Counted from the first letter of the stretch, positions 12,045 through 21,890 are shown. The stretch is 64,000 nt of DNA from Pseudo-nitzschia pungens (GCA_037355855.1 CM074758.1:3569001-3633000), one strand, 5' to 3'. The notes: generated from the letters alone by a model not told the origin. Program-made: numbers and translations.

Positions 12045-13139
12045 TTAAAGTTATTTAAATACGTATATTATTATTAATACAATTCCAAGGTTTTCCTGTC
12101 AGGAAGTGTAGTCCAAAGCTTGGTAACAGGCTTGGCCTTGGGGTTGAGCCGGGCTCTTGAGGGGAAAACATACAACACCAGGCGCTTGTCAACAGTCCAG
12201 AGCAGATCCAATGCTTCCTTGAGAGACTTGAGCAGTTCATCATACAGTTCCCCGGGGCGTTGAGACATCAACCTTGGAAGGGACAGAGTGACAAAAGAAC
12301 TATGAGAACACTTGGTACCTGCAGTGACATCCACTGGAGCCCGGGAATCACTTGAGCAAACCCCTCGGCGTTGGAGGAAATGCCCAGCAGAAGAGGACAA
12401 GACAGTAGCACCACCACCACCAGGAAGAAAGGACACTGATTTGGAAGTGGAAGCATCATCAGCAGCAGGTGGCGCAGGTGTAGGAGGTCTCTTCTTGAAA
12501 TGCCAGTGGGAGCCAAGCACCCGGTTAGCTGCCAACCAAACGTTTCCTTCAGTGCTTGGCAGAAGGTTGCCCTCACAATACAAGTCATCAAAACACTCAG
12601 GCGACATCTTGACCAAACCAATAAGACATTTCTTCAGAGCCTGGCCAGATGGTTGCTTGGTCCAGGCTGGGGCAGAGCCTTGAAAGCAAGCAGAGGCAAG
12701 AGAGGCCAAGGAAGCTACAGAGGCATTGCGCCAATCAGGGGTGTCCAGAAAAGCCTGAGCATAAACAGGAGGGATGACAGTCTGGCAAATATCATGGATG
12801 GATTTCTTGTCTTTACCCTCCTTCTTGCTGAAGAAGTGTGTAGGGCTTGGACACCCAGCCCATAAGCGGTTACCTGTTGGAGATTTGCGAAAGGCCTGAA
12901 TTGCAGAAGGTATGGGAGACTTGCCAGAACAGGGACCCTTACCATAAAAACACCAGAAGAAGGAAGCAGAATGAGCCCTGTTTGCAGCAGCCAGAGCCTC
13001 CTGGCATTGGGATTGGCGTGCTTTCGGCTGAGAGGGATCAGACTTCGGGGCAGAGGAAAAGGCAAGAGTAGATTGCTTGAGGATAGAAGAAGCAGGGACC
13101 TTGCCTGAGGTCACAGAACCCATTGGTGTGTGTCCAGAC

Positions 13140-13660
13140 GGCTGGTGGCCTGTCAGCTGGGAGCCAGACTGCTGGGAGCCAGACTGCTGGGAGCCTGACT
13201 GCTGGGATCCTGACTGCTGGGAGCCTGGCTGCTGGGAGCCTGGCTGCTGGGAGCCTGACTGCTGGGATCCTGACTGCTGGGATCCTGACTGCTGGGAGCC
13301 TTACTGCTGAGAGCCTGACTGCTGAGATCCTGACTGCTGGGAACCTGATTGCTGGGAGCCAGATTGCTGGGAGCCTGATTGCAGGGAGCCTGACGGCTGA
13401 GAGCTTGTCTGCTGGGGGCTTGACTTTGTAGAGCCTGATTGCAGGGAGCCTGACGGCTGAGAGCTTGTCTGCTGGGGGCTTGACTGTTGAGAATCGAACT
13501 GCTGGTAGCCTGACTGTTGAGAGCCTGGCTGCTGGGATCCTGGCTGCTGGGAGCCTGGCTGCTGGGATCCTGACTGCTGGGAGCCTGACTGCTGGGGGTC
13601 TGACGGCAGATTACCTGACTGCTGAGAGCCTGACTGCTGGGAGCCTAACTGAGAAGCTGC
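13140..13660 (-). repeat. 15-bp minisatellite in ORF1 (Gln-Ser-Gly-Ser repeat)
   Basis: The unit, roughly GACTGCTGGGAGCCT, encodes SQQSG/SQQPG about thirty times on the minus strand. The same place in LINE-B (about 2430-2640) is shorter and more varied (SQSSG, SQRQG, SEPSG), so the array has changed length between copies of the family. It codes for a disordered, low-complexity linker. Confidence 0.85.
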
Positions 13661-13703
13661 TGGCAGAGAAGAAGACTGCAAGGAATCCCCTGGATCAGAT
13701 TCA

Positions 13704-13969
13704 TAATAATAATATACATATTTAAATAACTTTAATCACCGAAGGTGAAACTAAATTACTCAGTCTGTAACCAGACTTTAACGTCGCCTCCATCATAGAG
13801 TCAGGACCCCAAGTGGTAGAACGACAAATGTTTCAAACAAACCTTGAACATCAGACAGGGAAAGGAACAAAACAGGTCCCACAAAATAGGGACTTGAGAG
13901 AAAAAGAGATGGGAAAGAAGATAATGGGATAAGAACCAGTATCACAATGTAGGGGACAGGATGAGAAGC
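13704..13969 (-). mobile_element. LINE-E: 266-bp 5'-truncated LINE copy in LINE-A
   Basis: Reading the minus strand, this is only the last 266 bp of the LINE 3' UTR ending in the TAT-rich tail (TAATAATAATATA on the plus strand at 13704). It is flanked by a perfect 20-bp duplication, AATCCCCTGGATCAGATTCA, at 13684-13703 and 13970-13989. Short 5'-truncated copies with duplicated targets are the standard product of target-primed reverse transcription. It retains both 3'-terminal stem-loops (13736-13748 and 13762-13777). Confidence 0.95.
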
Positions 13970-14334
13970 AATCCCCTGGATCAGATTCAGTGCCAAGCAT
14001 AACAATATCAGAAAGCACACTTGCAGATGAGGACACAGAAGAAGAGGAAGACATATCATCAACAGAAGACCCATGCATAGAGGATGAAGAGGCTGAGGAG
14101 TCTGATGAAGAGGATGATCTGGGAGCAAGAGCAGGAGAAGGAGTGGCACGAGCAGAATTGGCACTAGAATGCCTTGGAGGGGTCTGTTGCACAAAGGGGC
14201 GCTTGTTAGACCGAGCCCCAGAGGCAGACCTAGCAGAAGAAGATGGCGTGGAAGACCTTTTCTTCCTGGAAGCAGCTTGGGTGGTGGGCCACCCCTTATT
14301 AGGAGGGAGAGGCATTGTACTGGAAGGGGAGCTT

Positions 14335-15373
14335 GGGCACAGAAACACCAGTTGAGTGCAGAAGAAGCAACAGAAACGCCGCTTGGATGCAGAAAAGCCA
14401 GGTGATGACACAAGCCGGGGCAGGAGAAGCACCGGTTGAGGGCAAATCAACAACAGAGACGCCGCTTGGGTGCAGAAATGCCAGGTGATGACAAAGCCAG
14501 GGGCAACAGAAGCACCAGGTGAGTGCAAGAGCAACAACAGAAACACCACTTAGGTGCAGAAGAGCCAGGTGATGACACAAGCTGGGGCAGTAGAAAAACC
14601 AGTTGATTGCAGAATCAACAACAGAACCGCTGCTTGGGTGCAAAAGTGCCAGGTGATAGCAAAAGCCGGGGCAGTAGAAACACCAGTTGAGTGCAGAAGC
14701 AACAACAGAAACGCCACATGGATGCAGAAAAGCCACAACAGAAAAGCAACCAGCTGGGTGCAGGAGCAACAACAGACACGCCGCTTGGATGTAGAAGTGC
14801 CAGGTGATGACAAAGGCTGGGGCAGGAGAAGCACCGGTTGAGGGCAAATCAGCAGCAGAAAACCTCCAGTGGAGTGCAGGAGCAACAACAGAAACGCCGC
14901 TTTGGATGTAGAGGTGCCAGGTGATAACAAAAGCCGGGGCAGAAGAAACACCAGTTGAGTGCAGAAGCAACAATCGAAACGCCGTTTGGGTGCAGAAGTG
15001 CCAGGTGATGACAAAGGTCAGGGCAGGAGAAGCACCGGTTGAGGGCGAATCAACAACAGAAAAGCAACCAGTTGGGTGCAGGAGCAACAACAGACACGCC
15101 GCTTGGATGTAGAAGTGCCAGGTGATGACAAAGGCCGGGGCAGGAGAAGCACCGGTTGAGGTCAAATCAACAGCAGAAAACCTCCAGTGGAGTGCAGGAG
15201 CAACAGAAACGCCGCTTTGGATGTAGAGGTGCCAGGTGATAGCAAAAGCCGGGGCAGAAGAAACACCAGTTGAGTGCAGAAGCAACACCAGAAACGCCAC
15301 GTGGATGCAGAAAAGCCACAACAGAGAAGCAACCAGCTGGATGCAGGAGCAACAACAGACACGCTGCTTGGAT
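14335..15373 (-). repeat. Tandem 5' monomers of LINE-A
   Basis: About nine imperfect tandem units (motif GCCAGGTGATGACAAAG.C.GG plus CAGGAGAAGCACCGGTTGAG, spaced about 80-117 bp, once about 150 bp) fill the region between the LINE 5' end and ORF1. Units begin with the same ATCCAAGCGGCG block that forms the 5' terminus. LINE-B has fewer units. This resembles the monomer promoters of mouse L1 elements; a promoter role is inferred. Confidence 0.85.
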
Positions 15374-15777
15374 TATGGAATGGTACCACAGCATGCTGGT
15401 CCATCCCGGAGAAAAGAGAATGGAACAGAGCATATGCTCAGTCTTCACCTGGAAGGGCCTGAGGAAGGACGTCCAGGACCTCTGCAAGCACTGTCACACA
15501 TGTCAGATGTTTTAAAAGAGTGACCGGAAGAAGTATGGACTACTACCGGAGAAAGCAGCTGAGGTTACCAAATGGCAGAGGGTCAATGTGGACCTCTGGG
15601 GACCTGCCACTGTCCACAACAAAAACGGTAAAGACTACCACATCCACGTCCTCACCATGGTGGACCCAGTGACCGGATGGTTTGAGCTGGCTCACCTGAA
15701 GGACTCACCAAATGCAACAGAAACTCAACGATTGTTGGATAGTACCTGGCTAGGAAGGTATCCGCACCCAAAGGAAA
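15374..15777 (+). pseudogene. Gypsy (Ty3-like) integrase fragment
   Basis: The translation gives an HHCC zinc-binding part (WYHSMLVHPGEKR ... CKHCHTC, 15379-15512), a TAA at 15513-15515, and then the start of the integrase core (VDLWGPATVHNKNGKDYHIH, VDPVTGWFELAHL, LLDSTWLGRYPHPKEI). It is closely related to the minus-strand Gypsy at 40938-42526. It stops before the second catalytic Asp, where the inverted-repeat element begins. Its left side is cut by LINE-A at 15373, so it is the target into which LINE-A inserted. Confidence 0.88.
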
Positions 15778-15787
15778 TTAATATAAG

Positions 15788-16487
15788 AAGGGGTATGTCA
15801 CGATCACTAAAAATCGGTGATTCATATTCCATGTGTGGTCCATAATAGAAAAATTTCCCCCAGTCAATTTTTTTCTTCTCATAATTTACTGCATATCACT
15901 AGTAAAAGTGTACCTGATTAACCAACTTATCAAGTACACTTCCAATCACTCTCCAACTTTTAAATTTGATATGCAGTTCACGTGTATAGTTGAGAGTCAA
16001 GTAGTAAGTACCTTTTTCAGTTTAAAATCCATCTGCTGTCTGATATTGCTGATTCAAACTACCAGTGATCTGTGCCTTCCACCTGGAATATAAAATACAA
16101 AATCGGATCGCCCGTACGTCATCCGTTTTATTTCTATTCAATTTTAAAAGCTTCCACTTGGAACCAAAATTTGGACCATCCATCCAAATAAATTACTTTA
16201 TCTTCCACCAATCTAGACTGAAAAGCAGTTACATATTCATAATCCTTGTAAAAAATTGGGCTAGATACAATATTCAAATATTGTTTTGTTACAATTTTTG
16301 ATGGAGTTGTTATAGATTGAAGTGTAATAGTTTTTGTTAGTATTATGCAGTGAAAGTGGAAAAAAAAAATTGAGGTTGAGGGAAATTTTTCTAAACTGGA
16401 CCACACATGGAATATGGAGTGCCATTTTTTTTACTAGTATTTGTACGTCGAACACGGATGACGGACAGACGTCGTGGCATACCCCTT
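15788..16487. mobile_element. Non-coding inverted-repeat (MITE-like) element, about 700 bp
   Basis: AAGGGGTATGTCACGA (15788-15803) and TCGTGGCATACCCCTT (16472-16487) form a 16-bp terminal inverted repeat with one mismatch. A second, inner inverted repeat of about 40 bp pairs 15821-15860 (TTCATATTCCATGTGTGGTC) with 16380-16418. The interior is AT-rich with no convincing ORF. It sits immediately after the Gypsy integrase fragment. The target duplication is unclear because the flanks are A/T-rich. Confidence 0.65.
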
Positions 16488-16825
16488 CCTATTATGACCC
16501 CTGCATGTAGTAACCTTGTTTAAATAATGTGAGCGACACGTTAGGTCGTCATCGGTTGGAGGAATGTTGAACTCAGATCAAAAATGAATCGAATCGCACT
16601 TTCATACCGTAATCCTTACGGGGATCGCTCCGTCCGTGACGGCATCCCTGAACGGTTTGGATGATGGAATGTTCGGGACAAGGTTCGCTCGTCCCTCTCT
16701 ACTGTTACGATACAGTAACCTTACCTACTCCTCTCCTCCGTGCAACACATTGTCTCTTTAATCGCAAGGAATCTTTGAACAGACAACTTCTTCTCTGTCG
16801 GTAGTGCATCGAATAGATTTTGGCC
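16488..16825 (+). promoter_or_regulatory. Upstream region of ispD
   Basis: About 340 bp with no gene lie between the inverted-repeat element and the ispD start. It includes a pyrimidine-rich tract (about 16695-16760) and a leader ending TTTTGGCC before the ATG. No defined promoter element is recognised. The nearby transposon puts an upper limit of about 340 bp on the native upstream region. Confidence 0.4.
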
Positions 16826-17858
16826 ATGAAATCACTTTTCAAGCTTTTCGTCATCGTTTTGATGAATGCAGGGATCTCTACGGCATTCGTATCCAACCGA
16901 CAACATATTGCATCCGTAGGAACAAAACTAAGCGGAACGAATGGCGATTCAGACTTTGTTACTCCGGATATGCGCGATGTAGGGTTTGTGCTACTTGCTG
17001 GAGGTACTGGGAGTCGAATGAAAGCGAATATGCGTAAGTTGATTTGTTGTTCGCGCCATCTTTGCTAAGCTGGGTACAAAAATTTCGAAGTGAAATGCTT
17101 GGGCCATGGGACCGTGGAAATACATACGCTTTCCTCATGTCATCACTGCATTACTTATATACCGCACAGCAAAGCAATATCTTCCTCTACGTGGAGTTCC
17201 TGTCTTGCATCATTCGCTAGATTTATTTCTTGAAAAGTTGGTAGATCATTGCAAAAGTAGTGGTGATGCATCGCCGCCGGAGAATGTTGTGCTCGTTATG
17301 GACCCTAAGTACCAACCTGAGTATCAGGCTATTGTTGACCGATACCCTGGTCGTTTGGAATTCGCAAACCCAGGAGAGGAAAGGCAAGGATCCGTTGAAA
17401 ATGGCCTCAATAAATTGGTTGAGATGTCGAAAGGAAGTTGCCAGTTCGTAGCGGTTCACGATAGTGCAAGACCATTGGTGACAATCGAGGAAATCTGTAG
17501 CGTTGTGAAGGACGCCAAAGAACACGGCGCGGCAGTACTGGGAGTCCCCTGCAAGGCTACCATCAAAGAGAGTGAAGATGGCTCTTTTGTCCAAAGAACA
17601 ATTGAAAGATCAAGACTTTGGGAGGTGCACACTCCACAGGTAATCCGAATCGAAAATCTACTAAAAGGGTTTAAAAAGGTTGCAGAAGAGAATTTGGAAG
17701 TTACGGATGATGTTTCGGTGATCGAGCAATTGGGAGAGCCAGTGAAGCTTACGAGAGGTGAATATACTAATTTGAAGATTACAACTCCTGAAGACATGGA
17801 TGTCGCAGAGGCTATACTAGAAGAACGAAAAAGTAAGCCTGTTAACATGTTGGCTTGA
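16826..17858 (+). CDS. ispD: 2-C-methyl-D-erythritol 4-phosphate cytidylyltransferase, plastid-targeted (one intron)
   Basis: IspD joins CTP to methylerythritol phosphate, giving CDP-methylerythritol, the third step of the plastid MEP isoprenoid pathway. Exons are 16826-17033 and 17170-17858, with a 136-bp intron (GTAAGT...CACAG); the product is 298 residues. Splicing joins the nucleotide-binding loop LLAGGTGSRMKANM to PKQYLPLRGVPVLHHS, the family signature. VHDSARPLV, RSRLWEVHTPQ and EVTDDVSVIEQ follow, all typical of IspD. The start at 16826 gives a signal peptide (MKSLFKLFVIVLMNAGISTA) followed by F21, the diatom plastid-import motif. Length after the presequence matches bacterial IspD. 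It is convergent with the MYND gene, 238 bp apart. Confidence 0.95.
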
Positions 17859-18096
17859 TCACTAAGACTATCAAAACTGAGAAAGGAACTTGTCTGTCTC
17901 AAAACAATTTAAGTCACGGCTACGTCACAAATGGACTGGAGAAGTATGCTTTCATGAATAAGGCTTGATAAACTAACAACGATAATTCTTCTATTATGGT
18001 TGTAACAGTGGTCTATTTCCATTCCAAACTCGAAAGTAGTCGGATACACCGTGACGGTTACTTTCTTTTCAGACAGAATTGGGACGTGCTATTTTG

Positions 18097-19383
18097 TCAA
18101 CGACTTCGTGGTTTGCAGTCTTTCTTGTGTTGATCCCAATCTTTCTGCTGACAGGCTTGGCTACAGTATGTCCTACTGTGACACGACCCGCATCTTTTCA
18201 TTTCTTTGTAAGGTGCCTGTTTTCCACAAGTGTCGCATGTCACGAGCTTGTTCTTTTCTCGGCTCTCGACTCGTCCTTTTTGGCGTGTCAAGCAAACTGG
18301 TTCATGAGACTCCCTCGCGTCCTCCCTGCACGATCTCGAACAATAATATTCTGTTTGACACTGTTTACATCGAATGGAAAGTCTTATCTTCTCACCTGTT
18401 TCTGGATCAGGCTCGCCGTGGACTTTGCCGCAAGAAGGATTTCCACAAGATTTCCCACTCCGGTCACTAGATTTTGCGTCAGATGTAGAACGATTTCTAG
18501 AATTTCGCTCCCCGCCATTTTCAGAATGCATACTCCTGGACAGCACTATCTTGTAATCGTTCTGCAAGGCCTCCCAGGCACCTGAGTGTTCCCACAAATT
18601 GTACAGGGTCCACGCGTCGAGCAAATCTTCTACGTGCGGGTGTGTTTCTGGCCTTGGTGGACCATCTTCTAAAAAGGATGCAGATCCCGCTTCGTTCAGA
18701 ACCTCTCTAGCTGGCAATGTAAACGATAGTTTTGGTCTCCTCCCATCCATCGCAGGGGGGCAGACATTCAATGTCATGTCCTCCAACAAATCTTCCATAC
18801 ACTCTAAACAGGTCAATCGACAAATCGTTCTTGTCCCCAATGTCATTTGTGACCCCTTCATTATAGTGATTTGAAGCAACGGATAAAAGAGTAGCCAATA
18901 CTCGTGTTCGTAGTCGTCACCGTCGGTTGGTATTTCAGCAGACTTGCCACACAATGGACATAGCAGCAATGACTGCACATCTGGCCAATCGAAGCTACCG
19001 TTTGGTGATATATTCATTTCTATTGATTGCTCTTTCGTTCGCATCATGACATTAAAATCTTGAAAATTTTCTGGCGTAAAAATACAGCGACCTCCGACCG
19101 TTAATGTCACAGGCATAGTCCGTTGCGGCGTCCCTGGAGAAGGTTCGAATTGAAGTATTGTACATCCATTGAAATCAACGTAGAAATTTTCGTCTCCATT
19201 GGTGCCACCGTTGCTAGCATCCGGATTGTAGCCCTTGTCTTGATATACAAGAACTCGTTGCTTCGGCAAGGTTTTTATCCGGGGATCGAATGCACCTTCT
19301 TCTTGTATGAGTAGGCTGCATTTTGCTTCCATCATTCCAGGAGTTTCCAAGCCAGACCAGAGGGGCTCTGTATTGTTCGACAT
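18097..19383 (-). CDS. Protein with two C-terminal MYND-type zinc fingers
   Basis: This 428-residue protein starts at ATG 19383 (MSNNTEPLWSGLETPG), with no intron apparent. Residues about 313-364 form one MYND-like finger (CGNPSC...CKQCQTEYYCSRSC...H...C). Residues about 383-423 form a second, canonical one (CDTCGK...CGSCHSRTYCSQACQQKDW...H...C). The N-terminal 300 residues contain two CxxC pairs (LCPLCGKS, LTCLECMEDL) that might bind another metal, but no named domain. MYND fingers bind proline-rich partners; no catalytic domain such as SET is visible, so an adaptor or scaffold role is inferred. It is convergent with ispD and appears intact. Confidence 0.88.
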   Translation of the reverse strand: MSNNTEPLWSGLETPGMMEAKCSLLIQEEGAFDPRIKTLPKQRVLVYQDKGYNPDASNGGTNGDENFYVDFNGCTILQFEPSPGTPQRTMPVTLTVGGRCIFTPENFQDFNVMMRTKEQSIEMNISPNGSFDWPDVQSLLLCPLCGKSAEIPTDGDDYEHEYWLLFYPLLQITIMKGSQMTLGTRTICRLTCLECMEDLLEDMTLNVCPPAMDGRRPKLSFTLPAREVLNEAGSASFLEDGPPRPETHPHVEDLLDAWTLYNLWEHSGAWEALQNDYKIVLSRSMHSENGGERNSRNRSTSDAKSSDRSGKSCGNPSCGKVHGEPDPETGEKIRLSIRCKQCQTEYYCSRSCREDARESHEPVCLTRQKGRVESREKNKLVTCDTCGKQAPYKEMKRCGSCHSRTYCSQACQQKDWDQHKKDCKPRSR

Positions 19384-21421
19384 TTGATATTATTATTTTT
19401 TGGTGTGCTGTCGTTTTCTTTCTGTTTGTGACGGGCTTTGTTTAGATTCCGTGACTTCCGATTTTATCTTCCCCTCTCGGAATCGGATACTCAAGACGAA
19501 AATTGCTGTCTCTTTCTCCCTCTTCCTGTTTTCTCAAAAACGCCTTGTTACCCTAAAAAGGTATTGGTCAGAACAAATTAGAGTATTATGTGTGACAGGT
19601 TGCGGTAATTGAAAGCACCAAATAGTTGCTAAACTTCGATCCCAACAAAACTCTGACGATGTCGCTCGTTTCCGTCGTATTCGTGAAAGATGTCTCTGCG
19701 ATCAGGAAATCAAAATGTATCACGAAAGCAAACGGCAGACCTGCCCTTAAAAATGTTTCCTACTACCGTCGGGTTCAGGTGTGATCATGCATTATCTGAA
19801 GGAAGTGAAAGGTGTATTGAATTCTTGATCAAAACACTGTTGCAATGCTGATGAACACGTTGGTTTGTTTTAGATGACACAGTCGAATACTACAAAGAAG
19901 TCGTGAAGTCAAGTTCAGTACTGCAGATAATCGCAACTACCAGTATGATCGGGCAACAGGAGACACAGGGTCAAGCACATCGACTGTCGCTATGTCGCAA
20001 AAGCCAAGCAGGAAGTAAAGAGAACAGAAATTAACTTACCTTTGAAAACAATTAGACGCACTACTAGAGTACGAGTAAACCTTACGGTAAGTTACCATCG
20101 CAAAGGTCTTCGCTGTTAGGGCCTCTTTCTTTCATTGACTGTTTAGTCGCGCGGAAAAAATATTGTTACAATCAACGCGCATGCAACTGCATAGCGGTAG
20201 GTCATAATAATTTTCGACGGGAGTCACGATCACTCGGGCATAGAAGTAATCCTAACTACACGTAGTACTGGTAACAAGAACCATAATAATAATTCTACCG
20301 TCATTCAAAAAAACATTTCAGCCGGGATCAAAAAAACTAATGATGTTTGTACGGCCCAAGACCACAGCACGATTATCAAAGATTGCGATGCTTCGGAGGG
20401 ATAGCACAATACAAAACACTGCCAGTTGTTCCGGCATTGCATGCCAGTTCATTTTCAATCGAAGAAGTTTCTGGCACAAATTTCTGAAAATATTCTCCAT
20501 TAAATATGTCCCTTGAAATACGTAGAATAAGTTACTGTAACCGTACTTCTACTTCTCTCCGAGTTTCAAAAAACGTGGACGTCTTTCTAGCTATTACTTT
20601 GGTAAGATTACTTCGTCCTCCCATCCATTATTATTACTAGAACATACGAGTAACTCAAGGTTTAATCGTATGAATAAGATTACTGTTATCCTAAGGCACA
20701 CCCATACCGGTACGTACGTAAAAAAGAAAAAAAAGAAAATATTTTCGTTTTCGCTGACCGAAATCACTCCCTATCTCTACCGGTACTCTTATCTGTTTTT
20801 ACTAAAAAGTAAACAAATTTGGTTCATTTGGATCATACATTGATATATATGTAGGGTAAATATGGTAAGTTCATGTATTATAATTTTTTGAAAAACTTGA
20901 CGTATTGCGCATTGCACGCATTCCGCTGACCAATCATAATGTTCCAAAACTGTTTTTGTTTTTAGCTGAGAATCAATTCTCAGCGAAAATGGAATTCACA
21001 ATTCACTTTTGCTGAGAATTTTTTTCAGCGAAAATGTTTCGAAACAAGGGTTAAAGTTTTGGAGATATTAGCCAATGAGAATCCATCAGTATTTTCGGTT
21101 TTTTTTAAACGTATAGGGCTTCGCTAAGATTACTTCGTATTATTTTTTTTACAGGAACATGGTTGATTTTTAAAAAATTGCAGTCCGAAACAATTTATTG
21201 AAGCGCCCCCATGCGCGCTCGACACGCACAAAATGGTGCGCATCTTAAAAAAATATAGAAAATATAGAAAATTAAATTCTCTTAGCCCTCCAATTGTAGG
21301 TGAAATGTTTTTCCTTCAAATTCCCGATCATCCAAAAATAAATTAGTCCAAGTTTGATTGAACTCTCAAAATTCCCATGACCCCTCAGATTTTGGCGATA
21401 GTTTCAGCGATAGCAACCAGC
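19384..21421. other. Intergenic region without recognisable genes
   Basis: About 2 kb upstream of the MYND gene contains only short ORFs with no familiar motif. It holds a 9-bp inverted repeat GCTGAGAAT/ATTCTCAGC at 20965-20984, with a degenerate second copy near 21010, and several A/T homopolymers. The first few hundred bases left of 21421 are AT-rich. The part nearest 19384 presumably holds the MYND promoter; no specific site could be named. Confidence 0.5.
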
Positions 21422-21654
21422 TCACTTGCAGCCCATGACCGACACCAGTCGACACCAGTCAACACCAGACGACACCAGTTGACACCAGACAACACCAGAC
21501 GACACCAGCAAACAGATGAACAGATAGACTAGAAGAACAGAACAAACAGACAAACACGTCACTATCTCCCTTAGATGAAAAAGATATACAAAAAGACAGA
21601 CAAGTGGCGAGACGAAATAGACAGGCGAACAGACAGACAAAATAGACAGACGAA
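21422..21654. repeat. Simple repeats: GACACCAGTY and ACAGACGAA arrays (left half)
   Basis: 21430-21510 is an array of 10-bp GACACCAGTC-like units. 21520-21654 is a degenerate (A)CAGACRAA array. The second array resumes at 26360-26560 beyond a large insertion, and the last 18 bases here (ACAAAATAGACAGACGAA, 21637-21654) reappear exactly at 26360-26377. Confidence 0.8.
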
Positions 21655-21890
21655 TAATAATAATATACTTATTTAAGTAGGAAAATCCACCGAAGGTGGT
21701 TAAAAGCTACTCAGTCTGTAACCAGACTTTATCGTCGCCTCAATCAAAGAGAGGTTAGGCCCCAAGTTGTAGAACGACGCGTCGCCTCAATCAAAGAGAG
21801 TTTAGGCTCCAAGTTGTAAAAACAACGATTTTGCAAACAAACCTTGGAAACACAATCAGGGAAAAAACGAACCAGTCCAGAGCACAACAG
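21655..21890 (-). mobile_element. 3' end of a diverged LINE relative (LINE-F)
   Basis: The plus strand begins TAATAATAATATACTTATTTAAG, the reversed tail of the LINE family. It then has CCACC-GAA-GGTGG (21687-21699) and AGTCTG-TAAC-CAGACT (21713-21728), the two 3' stem-loops, and CGTCGCCTC...AGAGAGGTTAGGCCCCAAGTTGTAGAACGACG, homologous to the LINE-B 3' UTR. A 47-bp piece (GTCGCCTCAATCAAAGAGAG...) is duplicated in tandem. The 18-bp duplication at 21637-21654 and 26360-26377 suggests the insertion extends to 26359 and has taken up other elements. Confidence 0.8.

Larger units (their letters stand above)
1446..12076 (+). mobile_element. LINE-B: full-length two-ORF LINE (10.6 kb) inserted in LINE-A
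   Basis: The element runs from ATCCAAGCGGCG at 1446 to a (TAT/TTA)-rich tail at about 12062-12076. It is flanked by a perfect 20-bp target duplication, ATACAATTCCAAGGTTTTCC (1426-1445 and 12077-12096). It contains 5' monomers, ORF1 (2030-5206), ORF2 (5199-11777) with endonuclease, RT, RNase H and a CCHC finger, and a 299-bp 3' UTR. The domain set (APE-type endonuclease, RT, RNase H, terminal CCHC) fits the RNase H-bearing I-like group; the exact clade was not determined. Both ORFs are broken, so the copy is not autonomous. Confidence 0.92.
12097..14315 (-). pseudogene. LINE-A ORF1, N-terminal part, broken
   Basis: ORF1 starts at the ATG at 14315 (MPLPPNKGWPTTQAASRKKR), the same start as LINE-B at 2030. 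Going downstream it has a Ser-rich segment, a long Gln-Ser-Gly-Ser repeat and then the conserved block ending near LELY at the LINE-B insertion. It is broken by LINE-E (13704-13969) and by a TAA at 13301-13303 within the repeat, one base from the TCA expected there. The region equivalent to the stop at 3383 of LINE-B is open here (TTG instead of TAG). This shows that ORF1 is normally one reading frame of about 1,060 codons. Confidence 0.8.
1..15373 (-). mobile_element. LINE-A: minus-strand LINE interrupted by LINE-B; 3' part runs off the window
   Basis: Bases 12097-15373 and 1-1445 are two halves of one minus-strand LINE. Its 5' monomers and ORF1 N-terminus lie at 12097-15373 and its ORF1 C-terminus at 1-1445; LINE-B (1446-12076) was inserted between them. 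Joining the halves at the 20-bp duplication (1426-1445 = 12077-12096) restores a continuous ORF1 frame. The 5' end at 15373 begins with the same bases as LINE-B (ATCCAAGC.GCG), so it is a complete 5' end, and it abuts Gypsy integrase sequence at 15374. ORF2 and the 3' end lie left of the window. Confidence 0.9.

Noticed and set aside
20318..20500. 60-codon minus-strand ORF in the 2-kb intergenic region
   Set aside because: Short, no motif, no neighbouring coding signal; expected by chance.
20965..20984. GCTGAGAAT/ATTCTCAGC hairpin as an RNA element or terminator
   Set aside because: Isolated, AT-rich surroundings, not next to a gene end; nothing links it to a function.
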